From contig CM020509.1 in NCBI GenBank assembly GCA_009823395.1, positions 22,808,828-22,872,827 on the forward strand: 64,000 nt of DNA, in the 5' to 3' direction. The notes below the pieces were generated by a model. The model searched no databases. It saw nothing but the letters and a program-made list of their open reading frames with translations, and had not been told where the DNA came from. The position numbers were made by a program, and so were the translations under genes. How positions within the stretch are numbered: the stretch's first letter is position 1; the number at the start of each line of letters is the position of its first letter. The stretch is from Thamnaconus septentrionalis. Lineage: Eukaryota; Chordata; Actinopteri; Tetraodontiformes; Monacanthidae. Positions 11,861-21,934 of this stretch are shown here, in pieces.

Positions 11861-12356
11861 ACCTGCTTTTTTTTTTTTTTTTTATTTATTAATTACTATT
11901 AATATGTATAATTTTAGTCATTTATTATTTATTTTTATTTTTTTTTGTCCGGTCTGGCCATAATGACAAGCAGAAGTGTCTCTGAATGTCTATGATGGCT
12001 GACAGATTTTATTCTCAGAGGGATCTTGAGAGTGTGAGCCACATGGGTCGTTTCAGGAGCTACCTCTTGAGTGGTTTTATTATAATATTCTTGGTGACAT
12101 TCTGGCCATGACCGGACTGAGGGAGGGATAGATAGGGGGGTGAGAGGAAAGTAGAGAGGGGAAATGAGTGTGTGTGTGTGTGTGTGGGGGGGGGGTGATG
12201 AGAGGGATAGAGAGAGAGGAGTAGAGGAGGCAACAATATACAATTTTTGTGTTAAAAGAGAACAAAACAGATCGTAAATTTGCATAGCTAATTGTCAGAT
12301 AGTGGGCTTACTCAAATGATAACCTGATTAATCTAAGGAGAAAAAGAAAGACAAAA

Positions 12357-12357
<1 letters not shown>

Positions 12358-12431
<74 letters not shown>
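12358..12431. repeat. (TA)n microsatellite
   Basis: About 37 uninterrupted TA dinucleotides, immediately after the second copy of the 1,090-bp duplication and replacing the poly-A at the equivalent place in copy 1. Confidence 0.98.
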
Positions 12432-12434
<3 letters not shown>

Positions 12435-13024
12435 CACACATACATACACATACCTGCACATTTACACATGTTCATATGCACATAGATGCATATATACCCA
12501 TAGAAACATACATGCGAGTACATACAATGATAATAATAATAATAGCGATGATAATAACATAACATTTATTATTATTATTATTATTTTATTTTATTTTTAT
12601 TTTATTTTTTTTTTACATTTTTTTTTTTTACATTTTTTTTTAATAAGCTGAATGGAAATGGAAATGGAAACGAAGCACAGAGAGAATGTGATTGTGGAAT
12701 CAGACTATTAATACTTTTTACGGGTAGTATTTACGGGTAGCGACGCCTCAGGGGTTCACACGAATGATAGGAAAAGGAGAACATCAAAAGGCCCAAACAT
12801 AAAAGAGGTCCTCACTTATTCTCCAACAAAGTGTCAACTCCCTTGGGCTCCTTCGATGCCGATTGTAAATTTTTTACAGATGAAAGACGTTTTTAGGAAG
12901 CAAAGACAGACTAGCGAAAAACCATGAATTAGTCCAGTTATCAAGTAATTGACAAAGCAGCGGTTGGATGATCTCTCAAAGCCTTTCCCAATCTGGCGCG
13001 TTGACAGGAGTAGAAGGCTTTATT

Positions 13025-13383
13025 TTATTTATTCGGGACTGAGCTCCGGCGATAGACCAGCTCTGAAGTCAGAGCAGGTCATCGCAAGGCGAAGACCCGT
13101 TTGTTCTTTTAATGTTTGTTATTATTATTCGGGACTGAGCCCCAGCGATAGACCAGCTCTGAAGTCAGAGCAGGTCATCGCAAGGCGAAGACCCGTTTGT
13201 TCTTTGTATGTTTATTATTATTATTCGGGACTGAGCCCCGGCGATTAGACCAGCTCTGAAGCAGAGCAGGTCATCGCAAGGCGAAGACCCGTTTGTTCTT
13301 TGTATGTTTATTATTCGGGACTGAGCCCCGGCGATTAGACCAGCTCTGAAGTAGAGCAGGTCATCGCAAGGCGAAGACCCGTA
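13025..13383. repeat. Minisatellite, four copies of a 91-95-bp unit
   Basis: Units begin at ATTCGGGACTGAG near 13035, 13127, 13222 and 13313 and end in GGCGAAGACCCGTTTGTTC; the last copy is truncated. Each unit contains an imperfect inverted repeat, GACCAGCTCTGA then a short loop and TCAGAGCAGGTC, so single strands could fold. Neighbouring copies differ by few bases. It lies at the outer edge of the DIRS-like remnant and may have been part of it. Confidence 0.9.
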
Positions 13384-13390
13384 ACCCTTA

Positions 13391-14490
13391 AAGACCTAAA
13401 TATCTGCCAGTGGCTAAAAAATATATTTTATTGTAAACGTTTTTAATAACTTCTGAACCACTTGTCTTATCCACACGCTTTAAAAAGTCACTTTAAGAGA
13501 AGATTCTCAGCTCTCCAGTTTCAATTATTTTCATTATCATCAGTTACTCTATTACTCATTTTCTAAAACTGGTTCTTAAAATGTACAAAATGTGGGAAAA
13601 CGTCAGAGAGTTTTAAGATTAAAGTTTAACAGTTTTGTGTGAATAATACAGTGGAATGTGTAAATGAGGGAAAGAGATGGCAGGCTTCAGTACTCAGCCC
13701 CATCCATATTATTTGCATGTGAAAGGCCAAGCCACCAGCTAACGACTTTAGGCTGGCAGATTCCTGAAAACCTGCTGTATTCAGGCATTTGCAGGTCCGC
13801 ATAACACATTGCTGCGTACATCTGAATACCTCCGGGAAACAGCAGGTTTGCCTGAAGTTTACTGTGCCTGGATATTTCCAGATACACCCCTTTTCATGCA
13901 TGCGTGTAATAACATAGGAAGTTCTGTTTGTGTTTCAATAAAAAATTACTGAACTTGTACTTTAACTTTAACTGTACTTGAACTTGTACACTTATTACAG
14001 TTATTACACTACACCTTTAGACACTTTTCAGCTCAGTGGTAAAGGTTGTGAGTTACAATAGTAAAGACCAAATAACAATTGGGGAAACACCCATGTTCAT
14101 TGTAATTCAAACAACATGTTGATACGCTGTTGTTATGAACAATGCAGATGCAGAGCTAACCAGTGCAGATGATTGAGCTGGATATAACGCCAATTTATAG
14201 ATTGTTTGTGTGACGCCCATGCACATTCAAATTGAACCAGTACATGAGTATGTTTTTTCAAATCGTTGCTGCCACCCCCCTTTTTTAAATAACATCTTGG
14301 TTTGCACTGACTACTTTCCTTTGAATAGTACAGGTTTATCTGCTTGGCATCTCTGCCTGTCGCACCTCCTCCAGTGCACTTTGAGGTCAGCTGCAGGGTC
14401 GTCAGCTGGTGCCACCGTTCACTGATGTTTCGCCCCCTGGCCAGGACACCTCGCGGTGGGGGGGCAGTGACTTTTGTGGGGACGTCTCCC
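13391..14490. other. Unassigned spacer
   Basis: No gene, repeat family or splice structure could be recognised. The open frames are short and have no known motif. Confidence 0.4.
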
Positions 14491-14513
14491 CACACCACTC
14501 CCTGCAACTGACC

Positions 14514-15936
14514 TCATTGGGGTGTTGAACCCCAGCTGTTGTCCTTCCTCCGTAGCCACAACCAGAAACTTGCTTTCTCGGCCTCTTCCGCCAGCTCCTT
14601 GGTTGCCCTCTTCAGGCTTGCTCCGGTCATTCCCACCGCGCGGAGAAGTCGGACGGCAGACCCCCCCACGAAGCCCCTGCATCCGACCTCTACGGGGTGA
14701 ATTGTCGTGGACCAGCCTCCACCTCTGCACTCCTGTGCCAGGCCGCTGTACTTGGACTGCTTGAGCTCATGTGCTACTGGTATTCCCTCCTCCCAGGGCA
14801 CAGTCAGTTCGATAATCAGGACTTTCTTGGCAGCCGTGGACCACATGACAACTTCAGGTCTTTGCGTCGTCAGTGTGATCTCCGTTGGGAAGATGAGCTT
14901 TTTTTCCAGGTTGACACGCATTTCCCAGCTCTTTCCAGGGCTGAGCAGACGTGCTGATTTGCCCGCCGCTGTCTTCCGCCCTACCTCTCCTGACTTGATG
15001 AAGACAATATTTGGCCGTTGGAGATCTGAGGAGTTGTTCGCCCCGACAATGCACCTCTCCAACAGCTCAGCCAACTTCCTCAGCACCTGATTGTGCCTCC
15101 ACCGGAACCGCCCCTGCATTAGGGCAGCGTTGCACCCTGACAGGATGTGCTGGAGACCTGTGTTGTCTTTGCTGCAAAGGGGGCACTTGCCCTCGCTTCC
15201 GAACCATTGGGCGAGGTTCCGAGGGCATGGAAGGGTGTCATACGCTGCCCTCAGGAGGAAACTGAGCCGCGACTGAGGAGTCCGCCAGATGTCGGCCCAC
15301 GTTACGACTCTGTGGATGGTATCCTGCCAGCGAGTCCAAGCTCCCTGTTTCCCCTGGGACACGGCCTTGATGAGGTAGTGGTCCCGCATCACTTGTGAGA
15401 CCTCTTCCACAACCATGGTCTTCCTCTGCTCCCTTGTGGCTTCGGACCACAATTGGACTGGTTGCCCCCAGCCCAGCCCTGCCCGGCTGACTTGGGCTCC
15501 TCCCATGATTTCCTTATGTTGTAGCCTGGCGACAGCTTGGTCCACTTCCTCCTTGCCCAGGCTGTCAGCTCATCGAAGCGCTTCAGGAGTCGTGCTGTAC
15601 ATGGAGCAGTTTGTAAGATGCTCGTTACGTCATACATGTACTCTCTTAGAGCGGGGAGTCTCCCTCCTGTTGGGGATTTCAGGCCTCTGGCCATCTGCCT
15701 CGCTCCAATGAGTAGCACTTCGAAAGCCGCCACAAAGAGAATGGGCGATATTGAGCAGCCCATGGCGATTCCGACCTCCAATCGCTGCCATCCCGTCATG
15801 ATGTCATCTGCTGCGAAGCACATGTGGAGGTTGTCGAAATACTTGCCAATGATGTCTCTGATGCACCCAGGAACGTGGAAAAAATCCAGCGCAAACTCTA
15901 CTAGCTTGTGTGTGAGCAGATACTGGACAACACATT
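14514..15936 (-). mobile_element. 5'-truncated LINE with restriction-like endonuclease (R2/NeSL/Hero group)
   Basis: The minus strand encodes the second half of a non-LTR reverse transcriptase, a CCHC knuckle and a C-terminal endonuclease of the PD-(D/E)XK type. This arrangement is that of site-selective LINEs of the R2/NeSL/Hero group, not of APE-type LINEs. The element begins abruptly in the RT near 15930, so it is 5' truncated. I cannot assign the clade more precisely. Confidence 0.75.
14514..15936 (-). pseudogene. LINE RT + CCHC + restriction-like endonuclease, inactivated
   Basis: From the N-terminal side, the frame shows VGIAMGCSISPILFVAAFE (RT motif around Q/GxxISP) and then LREYMYDVTSILQ, where the catalytic Y-x-D-D box reads YMYD. 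After a frame change near 15500, the long frame contains RLSFLLRAAYDTLPCP, the knuckle CPLCSKDNTGLQHILSGC, and the endonuclease pattern RPEVVMW...VLIIELTVPWEE...KQSKYSGL. The first catalytic aspartate of the RT is replaced by tyrosine (TAT for GAT), so this copy could not reverse transcribe, although 343 residues downstream stay open. Confidence 0.8.
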
Positions 15937-16100
15937 AAGTTTTTGAGATTAAAAAAATAAATTATTAAAAAAGGTGCAAACACGCAAAAAATCACTCCAC
16001 AACATGCAATGTGTGTACATTTTTTTTTAAAGCATTTAAGAAAAAAACATGTAAAGTAAGATTGACAAATAAGAGGACACATGACAGAGTTTTTGTCCCA

Positions 16101-16842
16101 TTACAAGTGGGTCCACGTTGGAGGAAGAGTTTCCTCATATTTTTGTGGGATTGTGGGTTTGAAGTTGGGTGCTGGGTCCATAACTTTAGTGAAAGCCTCC
16201 AAAGTTGTTTCAAAATGGGTTTTCTTCCTTTTCTTTCTTTGTCCATTTCTCGAGGAGGATTTCCACTTCAGTGTGAATGAGGATGACGATGAGGGTGAGG
16301 ATGAGGAGGCCAAAGCTTCAGCACATGATTCCATGGTGTCTACAAGCAAAACAAAAAGAACAAAATAAGAAAACGCAGCACAGTTTTGTTTTTTTTTAGC
16401 TTCAATAACTTTGCTTATTATTATAACTCCCGCTCAGTCTGAAACTTGGTACATACCGTCGTAAACGCTGTCGTCGCCCTCGGTTTCAGTCAACAGGCTG
16501 CTGTTCACCGGCTCATCCCGGTTGAAGCCCACCTCTGATTCGCAGACAGTACCAGAACCGGGGAAAAATGTCCAATTCCTCTTATAACAGACAAGTGATC
16601 CTCTCCAGACCGGACCTGGAGTTGGAGTCTTTCGTCTTGCGATAGGTCACTGTAAGGTGCTTGATTTTTCGTTGGCACTGCAGCCATGTGCGGCTGTAAC
16701 CTCGTTCGGACATCTGTCTGGAAATGTCCTCATAAATTCTCCGGTTGCGATACGTGTCGTCCAGCTTCCGTTAAATTGACTCCTCCGACCATATCGCTAT
16801 TAGGCAGCGCGTCTCCTGTGAATACCATCCTCGCGAATCCAT
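16101..16842 (-). pseudogene. Two-exon Myb/SANT-like DNA-binding protein remnant
   Basis: Exon 1 (16842-16457) starts MDSRGWYSQETRCLIAIW, followed by RKLDDTYRNRRIYEDISRQM, SERGYSRTWLQCQRKIKHL and TVTYRKTKD. This is a Myb/SANT-like (Myb_DNA-bind_4) domain with its three spaced aromatic/tryptophan positions. It ends at a GACG|GTATGT donor. Exon 2 begins at 16339 after CTTGTAG in matching phase and is Ser-rich, then basic (KRKKTHFETTLEAFTKVM). Such genes are usually Harbinger-associated or domesticated trihelix-like factors in fish (known family). Exon 1 has two in-frame TAA codons and a frame slip, so this is a pseudogene. No Harbinger transposase was found next to it. Confidence 0.7.
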
Positions 16843-17059
16843 CCTTCTACTTGCCGAAACTCCAACAAAAACAAAAATGATGTTGTTTCTAACTTTATAA
16901 TGACGGCACCGGATGACGGCACCGGATGCCGGGCGGAGGGGCATGACGAAGGGGGCGTACTTCCGCTTACACGGGAGAGGTAAGGAGTAGGCGGTCGTTA
17001 ATGTGGACAAAGATCGCATTCTGTTCACACGTCCGCGAGGAATGCTATGCGTAGTGTCG

Positions 17060-17082
17060 AAACCACCTCCCTGAGGTGGTTT
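17060..17082. repeat. Perfect short hairpin
   Basis: AAACCACCTC and GAGGTGGTTT are perfect 10-bp inverted arms around a CCT loop. The hairpin lies in a unique-looking stretch between the Myb/SANT remnant and the LINE. It may be an internal or subterminal hairpin of an unrecognised DNA element. Confidence 0.6.
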
Positions 17083-17740
17083 GAGTAATCGGATGAAAAT
17101 ACGGATTTGGACTGTTTCCACTTGGTTACTTTGTGTGAATTTTGCCGATCGGAACACGAAAAACGCTTGAAATGACCAAGTGCAAACAAGGCCTAACTGG
17201 TTTGCCCAGTCCTGATCCCCATACCTCAACCATGTGTAGAAAAGTTTCTACATTCTTGCATAGAATAAAACTTATGCCCCTCTCCCACTGGCCAAAAAAC
17301 CTAATATACAACCACTATGAATCGGCATTTGGTGGCAGTGGGAAAGGCTCATCAGCAGTCACCAGCACCAATCGGCTCGGCTACAGTTGGCTTGCAGTGG
17401 GAAAGGCAGACCCGCGTCAACATCACATCTTTTACCTGCCGCACAGGTTGACGCTGAGCGTTATGTGTGTCTAAGTAATAATATTGTGCCAGTCGTGGTG
17501 GATATCATGTACCGAAGCAAAGGTGTTCAATTGCGTTCCATCAGCGCTCAAAAATTGTTCATTGTCCTCTGGCTTTCTCGAGCGAGCTATCTACAGAGGT
17601 GCGCGCCGCTTCAAGTCTGACGTGAACGACATCATTGTTCCGCGGCTATTCACGGAATGATTCTACACCCAAAAGGACTCAACAACAAAGAACACTGGCC
17701 ACCGCTGGACTCACTTCCATGTTGCTCTGCATTGTTTATT

Positions 17741-20540
17741 TAGATAGATAGATACTTTAATGATCCTGAGGGAAATTATGAACTTGTCTGTTGCTCACAC
17801 TCATACAGCCACAACAGGATAAAAACAGTTAAAAAGAGACAAAGATAAAAAATAAATAAATAATGTAACATTAAAAAGCAAAGTGCAAGAAGACAATGGC
17901 ACTACAGTCTATGTTAATGTTCAGGGCTTTTCCATCACACATCTCCCGCTCCTCCCTGAGGTGGCGGCATTGTATTGCCTGATAGCACGAGGGACAAATG
18001 AGTTCCTCTGCCTCTCAGTGGTGCACCTCACTGAAAGAAGTCTGGAGCTCCCTGAACTTCTTTGATTGGAGAAGACTGAGTTCAGGGGGTGACTATGGTT
18101 GGACAGGATTGCCCTGATCTTGGAGAGTGTCCTCTGCTCCACCACCTTCTCCACAGTCCAGGCCCAGTAAAACAACAGAGCCTGCCTTCCTCATGAGCCG
18201 GTCCAACCTCAGAACGTCCCTTTTCCTGGCGCTGCCCCCTCAGCACACGATTGCATAAAACAGAATGCTAGAAACAGTTGACTGGTAATACATGTACAGC
18301 AGTTTAGGACAGACCCTAAAAGAGGCCAGCCTTCTAAGGAAGTACATCCTGCAATGCCCCTTCCTGTATACTGCCTCCAAGTTAGCTGTCCAGCTTAGTT
18401 TGTTGTCCAGCTGCAGCCCCAGGTACTTATAGGTGGAGACCACCTCCACCTTTGTTCCACTGATGATAATGGGCTGAAGGGAGGGTGGCGTCCTGCGGAA
18501 ATCAAGAACCATCTCCTTGGTTTTCGCAGTGTTTAGAATGGGCTGGTTGCGCTGAGTCCACACCACAAAATCCTTCACCAGTCCTCTGTACTCCCCCTCC
18601 TAACCATCCCTAATACATGCCACAATAGCAGTGTCATCAGAGAACTTCTGCATGTGACATGTTGTAAAGTCAGAGGTGTAGAGGGTGAAGAGGGGAGGTG
18701 GAAGCACCATCCCTTGAGGTGCTGCAATGGTACTGGTCACTGTTGAGGACATAGAGCCACCGAAGCGGACAAACTGCGGCCAATTGGTCAAATAGTCCAT
18801 AATCCAGTGAACAAGGAGGGGGTCCACAGTTCAGTTTCTCCTGTAGATGGCTGGGCTGAATGGTATTAAAAGCACTGCAGAAGTCAAAGAACAACATCCT
18901 CACAATGCAACCTCCCACATCAGGTATGAAAGAGCGCAGTGAAGGAGGTATAGGGTGGCATCTTCAACCCCCACCTTCTGCCAGTAGGCAAACTGGAGTG
19001 GGCCCCTCACTTGGGGTTGAACAAGCTGCAGAACCAATCGCTCTAGTGTTTTCATCACGTACGACGTGAGTGCAACTGGTCTATAATTGTTCCAACTCCC
19101 TAGGTTGGCCCTTCATGGGGACAGGAATGATGCAGGATGTTTTCCACAGTGAAGGAACCCTCCTGAGCTGCAGGCTCAGGTTAAAAACCTGTTTTACAAC
19201 AGGGTCACCAAGTTCTGAAGCACAGGCCCTCAACAGCCTCAGATAGACCTGGTCTGGGCCTGCAGCCTTCCTCGGATAGAGACGTTGCAATACCGTTCTG
19301 CTGTGATGGAGGTTGGGATTATGGTGGGAGGGGTGGGCACCTGTGAGAGTGAGAGAGAGGCAAAAGTAGGATAGTGACAGACAGAGGAGCCAGGGGAGGG
19401 CTGTGGGGGTGAGTTGGTGGTAAGGGGAGAACTGAACCTATTAAATAAAGTGTTCAGCTCTTCCAATTTCTGTGGGTCCACACAGCACCCATTAGCCTTG
19501 CTGCCAAAGCCTGTAATGGTCTTCATACCATTCCAGACTTCCCGCATGTTGTTGTCTCTCAGCTTGGCCTCCAGTTTCCTGCTGTACCCCTCCTTGGCCT
19601 CCCTTAAGCAGGTCTTTACCTCTCTTAACATATCACAGTCCCTGCTTGCAAAACACCCTCTAATTCCTGTTCAAGACTTCTTTGACTTCTGAGGTAATCC
19701 ATGGTTTGTTGTTAGTGAAGCACTTTACTGTTTTTATGGGCACCATCTGATTGACACAAATGTTCAAATAGTCAGTCAAACACCCCATCGCCCCCTCAAG
19801 GTCATCACCATGCGACTCCACCAATACACTCCAGTCAGTGGTGGCAAAGCAGCCTCTGAGTGTGTCCTCTGCCTCAGGGTCCCACCTCCTGACTTGCCTT
19901 CTTGTTACAGTTTGCCTCTTGACCAGCGGAATGTATGTGGGCCGCAAATGAACAAGATTGTGATATGACTTGCCCAGGGGAGGGAGGGGGGGGGGAACTG
20001 AATACGCACCATCAGTCTTTGCATACAACAGATCAATCATCCTAATCTTCCTTGTGGGACAGCTACTTCCAAGGTGACATGATTAAAATCACCAGAGATT
20101 AGGAAAAATGCATCTGGATGATGGGACTGAAGCGACGTAGTGGTGTTGTAGATTGCCTTGCGCACCACCTCTGTGTCTGCCCTCGGAGGAAATGTAAACA
20201 AAGAGTGCGATGACGTGTGAGAACTCACGTGGTACGTAGTCTGATGTTAACAGCAAGCAGCTCCAAGTCACGGCTGCAGATCACAGTTTTGACCGTTTGT
20301 TTGCATACAGGATAAGTCCCCAACCTTTGCACTTCCCACTGGAATTGGGATCCCGATGAGCTTGAACGGTGGAAAAGCCGGGTAAGTCCACAGTCAGATC
20401 CGGTACGTGGCTGGTTAGCCACGTCTCGGTGAAAATCAGCAGACTACTCTCTGTGCCTGTTGAGATCGCGCATTGCCTCACATTACTAATATCAAAGAAG
20501 TATATCACCTTGGATGATGTAAACACTTCTATTCTGCATT
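17741..20540 (-). mobile_element. CR1/Rex1-like LINE, complete 3' end
   Basis: On the minus strand the element runs from an APE-type endonuclease (about 20500-20040) through a linker (20040-19240) and reverse transcriptase (19290-18240) to a 3' end with GGATCATTAAAGTATC and a (TATC)n tail. That tail is characteristic of Rex1/CR1-type fish LINEs (family knowledge). The 5' end meets the transposon-like gene at 20540 in opposite orientation, so the LINE probably inserted beside or into it. Confidence 0.8.
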
Positions 20541-20560
20541 TTGAATATAAGTGGACAGAT
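18180..20560 (-). pseudogene. LINE ORF2: APE endonuclease and reverse transcriptase, multiply frameshifted
   Basis: The endonuclease part shows IFTETWLTSHVPDLTV, SDYVPREF-type residues and FFLISGDFNH (the GDFN motif). The middle has WDPEAEDTLRGCFATTDW and VLRKAAGPDQV-like residues (ending AAGPDQVYLRLLRACASEL). The RT has LFFDFCSAFNTIQP (motif A), APQGMVLPPPLFTLYTSDF (motif B) and FSDDTAIVACI (the x-x-D-D box, here FSDDT). The 3' part has TKEMVLDFRRTPPSLQPI and VSTYKYLGLQLDNKLSW. Many frame changes separate these parts, so the copy is inactive. The domains are those of the Jockey-superfamily CR1/L2/Rex1 group. Confidence 0.8.
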
Positions 20561-21460
20561 AAAACCAATAAGCCTCATACTTTGCCTCAAAATCTTACAA
20601 GCAGAAAAACCATAGGGGGCAATGCCCACGAAAACTGGAACTTGTTAAGGTTGATCCCATTTCTAATTGGCCACAAGATTCCCGAACATGAACCAGTGTG
20701 GCAGGTGTTGTTGGATTTAAAGCAGATTGTTGAGCTAGTGGTTGCCCCAGTTCACAGTGATGAGTCTATCGCTTACCTTCAAAGCAAAATTTCAGATCAT
20801 CGACGACGGTATCAAGAGGTGTTTCCTAACAATAAATTGCTCCCTAAACACCATTACATCGAGCATTACGCAGAACTCATAAAGCTCTTTGGCCCACTTG
20901 TAGGACTTTGGACCCTCCGGTTCGAGGCAAAGCATGGTTTTTTTTAAAAAAAGTTATTAAACACACCAGTTGCTTTAAAAACGTGCCTTTGTCTCTCGCT
21001 GTGAAACATCAGATTATGATTGGATATCACTTGTGTTTAACCAGTGCTGGATGTTTCAGATGTATCTACTGTCCCATTAGATGTTTTGAAGGAAGAGCTT
21101 GCTCAAGCTTTTAAAGAGAGAGATCCTGATGTATCTGAAATAAACCTAGCAAAAAATGTATGGAGCAAGGGAATAAGCTACAGACCAGGTATGGTAGTGG
21201 CATATGGTTCTGAGGGTGGCTTGCCTGAATTTGGGGAAATCCATCAAATATGCATTTTGCAGCAGAGACTATTTTTTGTGTTGAAACTGCTGTGTGGGTG
21301 GTTTTGTGAGCATTATGGAGCCTTTCAGCTGACTCCATCTCCAGCACGAGAATTCACTCTTGTGGAAATCTCCGAACTGGTTGATGAGTATCCACTGGCT
21401 ACCTATGTCGTTGGGGGCGTGAAGATGGTGACCTTAAAGAGAGCAATCTGTGTGTTCTGG
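20540..21460 (+). pseudogene. Transposon-like multicopy fish gene, 3' part
   Basis: The frame contains NAHENWNLLRLIPFLIG, VWQVLLDLKQIVELVVAPVH, PKHHYIEHYAELIKLFGPLV and LWTLRFEAKHGFF, then KHTSCFKNVPLSLAVKHQ. It continues as EINLAKNVWSKGISYRPGMV and ISELVDEYPLATYVVGGVKM. I recognise this as a family present in many copies in fish genomes, often beside SAMD3-like genes; I do not know a named function. A frame break falls in the T/A homopolymer near 20940, and another near 21040. The 5' half is missing, replaced by the antisense LINE. Confidence 0.6.
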
Positions 21461-21650
21461 TAAGATAATGTAAGAATCATAGTGCCTACAGTTGCGTACA
21501 GTATTCGAAAGAAAGCCTGGGGTTCTCATGGACAAACAATTCCAGCAAAAACATTTGACTCTTTACCAAGCCCATTATTACTGTTGCTACTGTTGCAGAC
21601 AACCGTTCCCTGAGCAATATTGGGATCACATTTACAGGAAATATAAAATA

Positions 21651-21654
<4 letters not shown>

Positions 21655-21709
<55 letters not shown>
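21655..21709. repeat. (GT)n microsatellite
   Basis: About 25 GT dinucleotides between the transposon-like ORF and the SAMD3-like gene. Confidence 0.97.
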
Positions 21710-21711
<2 letters not shown>

Positions 21712-21934
21712 TAAAATGATGATAACACTTTTTTCTTTCGTTTAAATTAACCTATGGGAATTTATTGTTCACTTTTGAAAAGCTTGTATTATACATGTCT
21801 TCTATTTTTTTAGATTCAAGTTGTCAGTTTCTTTAAAGTATTAGCCTTTTACGTCATTAACGATACCTCAATGTTAGAAAACTGATTCTAATTACATTTT
21901 CTTATTCTTTCCTAATAGATAGTGAAGTGAGACC

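Larger units (their letters stand above)
10178..12358. repeat. Two-copy tandem duplication of about 1,090 bp
   Basis: Sequence from about 10178 to 11267 repeats from about 11268 to 12358 with a constant offset of 1,090 bp. Both copies start at TCCAAAGAAACCATGTCAGC. Differences are mainly homopolymer and microsatellite lengths (poly-T near 10780 versus 11870, GT tract near 11070 versus 12165) plus isolated substitutions such as accgatc/acagatc. The unit joins the DIRS RT/RNase H edge to a non-DIRS segment (10840-11260), so the duplication is younger than the element. Confidence 0.9.
8200..13390 (-). mobile_element. Degenerate DIRS-like retrotransposon
   Basis: Reading on the minus strand, the order is reverse transcriptase (10770-10308, and again 11860-11398), RNase H (10190-9915) and tyrosine recombinase (9789-8593). 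This RT-RH-YR order is that of DIRS elements, which integrate with a tyrosine recombinase instead of a DDE integrase. No gag can be recognised with confidence. The RT is truncated upstream, its segment is tandemly duplicated, and the right side is bounded by a TA microsatellite and a minisatellite, so the right limit is uncertain. Confidence 0.7.

Noticed and set aside
10832..12285. Minus-strand frames of about 116 codons (STPLSLSLSS...)
   Set aside because: They cover the GT/GAGA-rich tract duplicated with the 1,090-bp unit and have no known motif.
13025..13383. CRISPR-like array
   Set aside because: Repeat units are contiguous 91-95-bp copies without unique spacers, in a eukaryotic genome.
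15011..15711. Plus-strand open frames of 70-130 codons
   Set aside because: They are shadows of the minus-strand LINE coding region.
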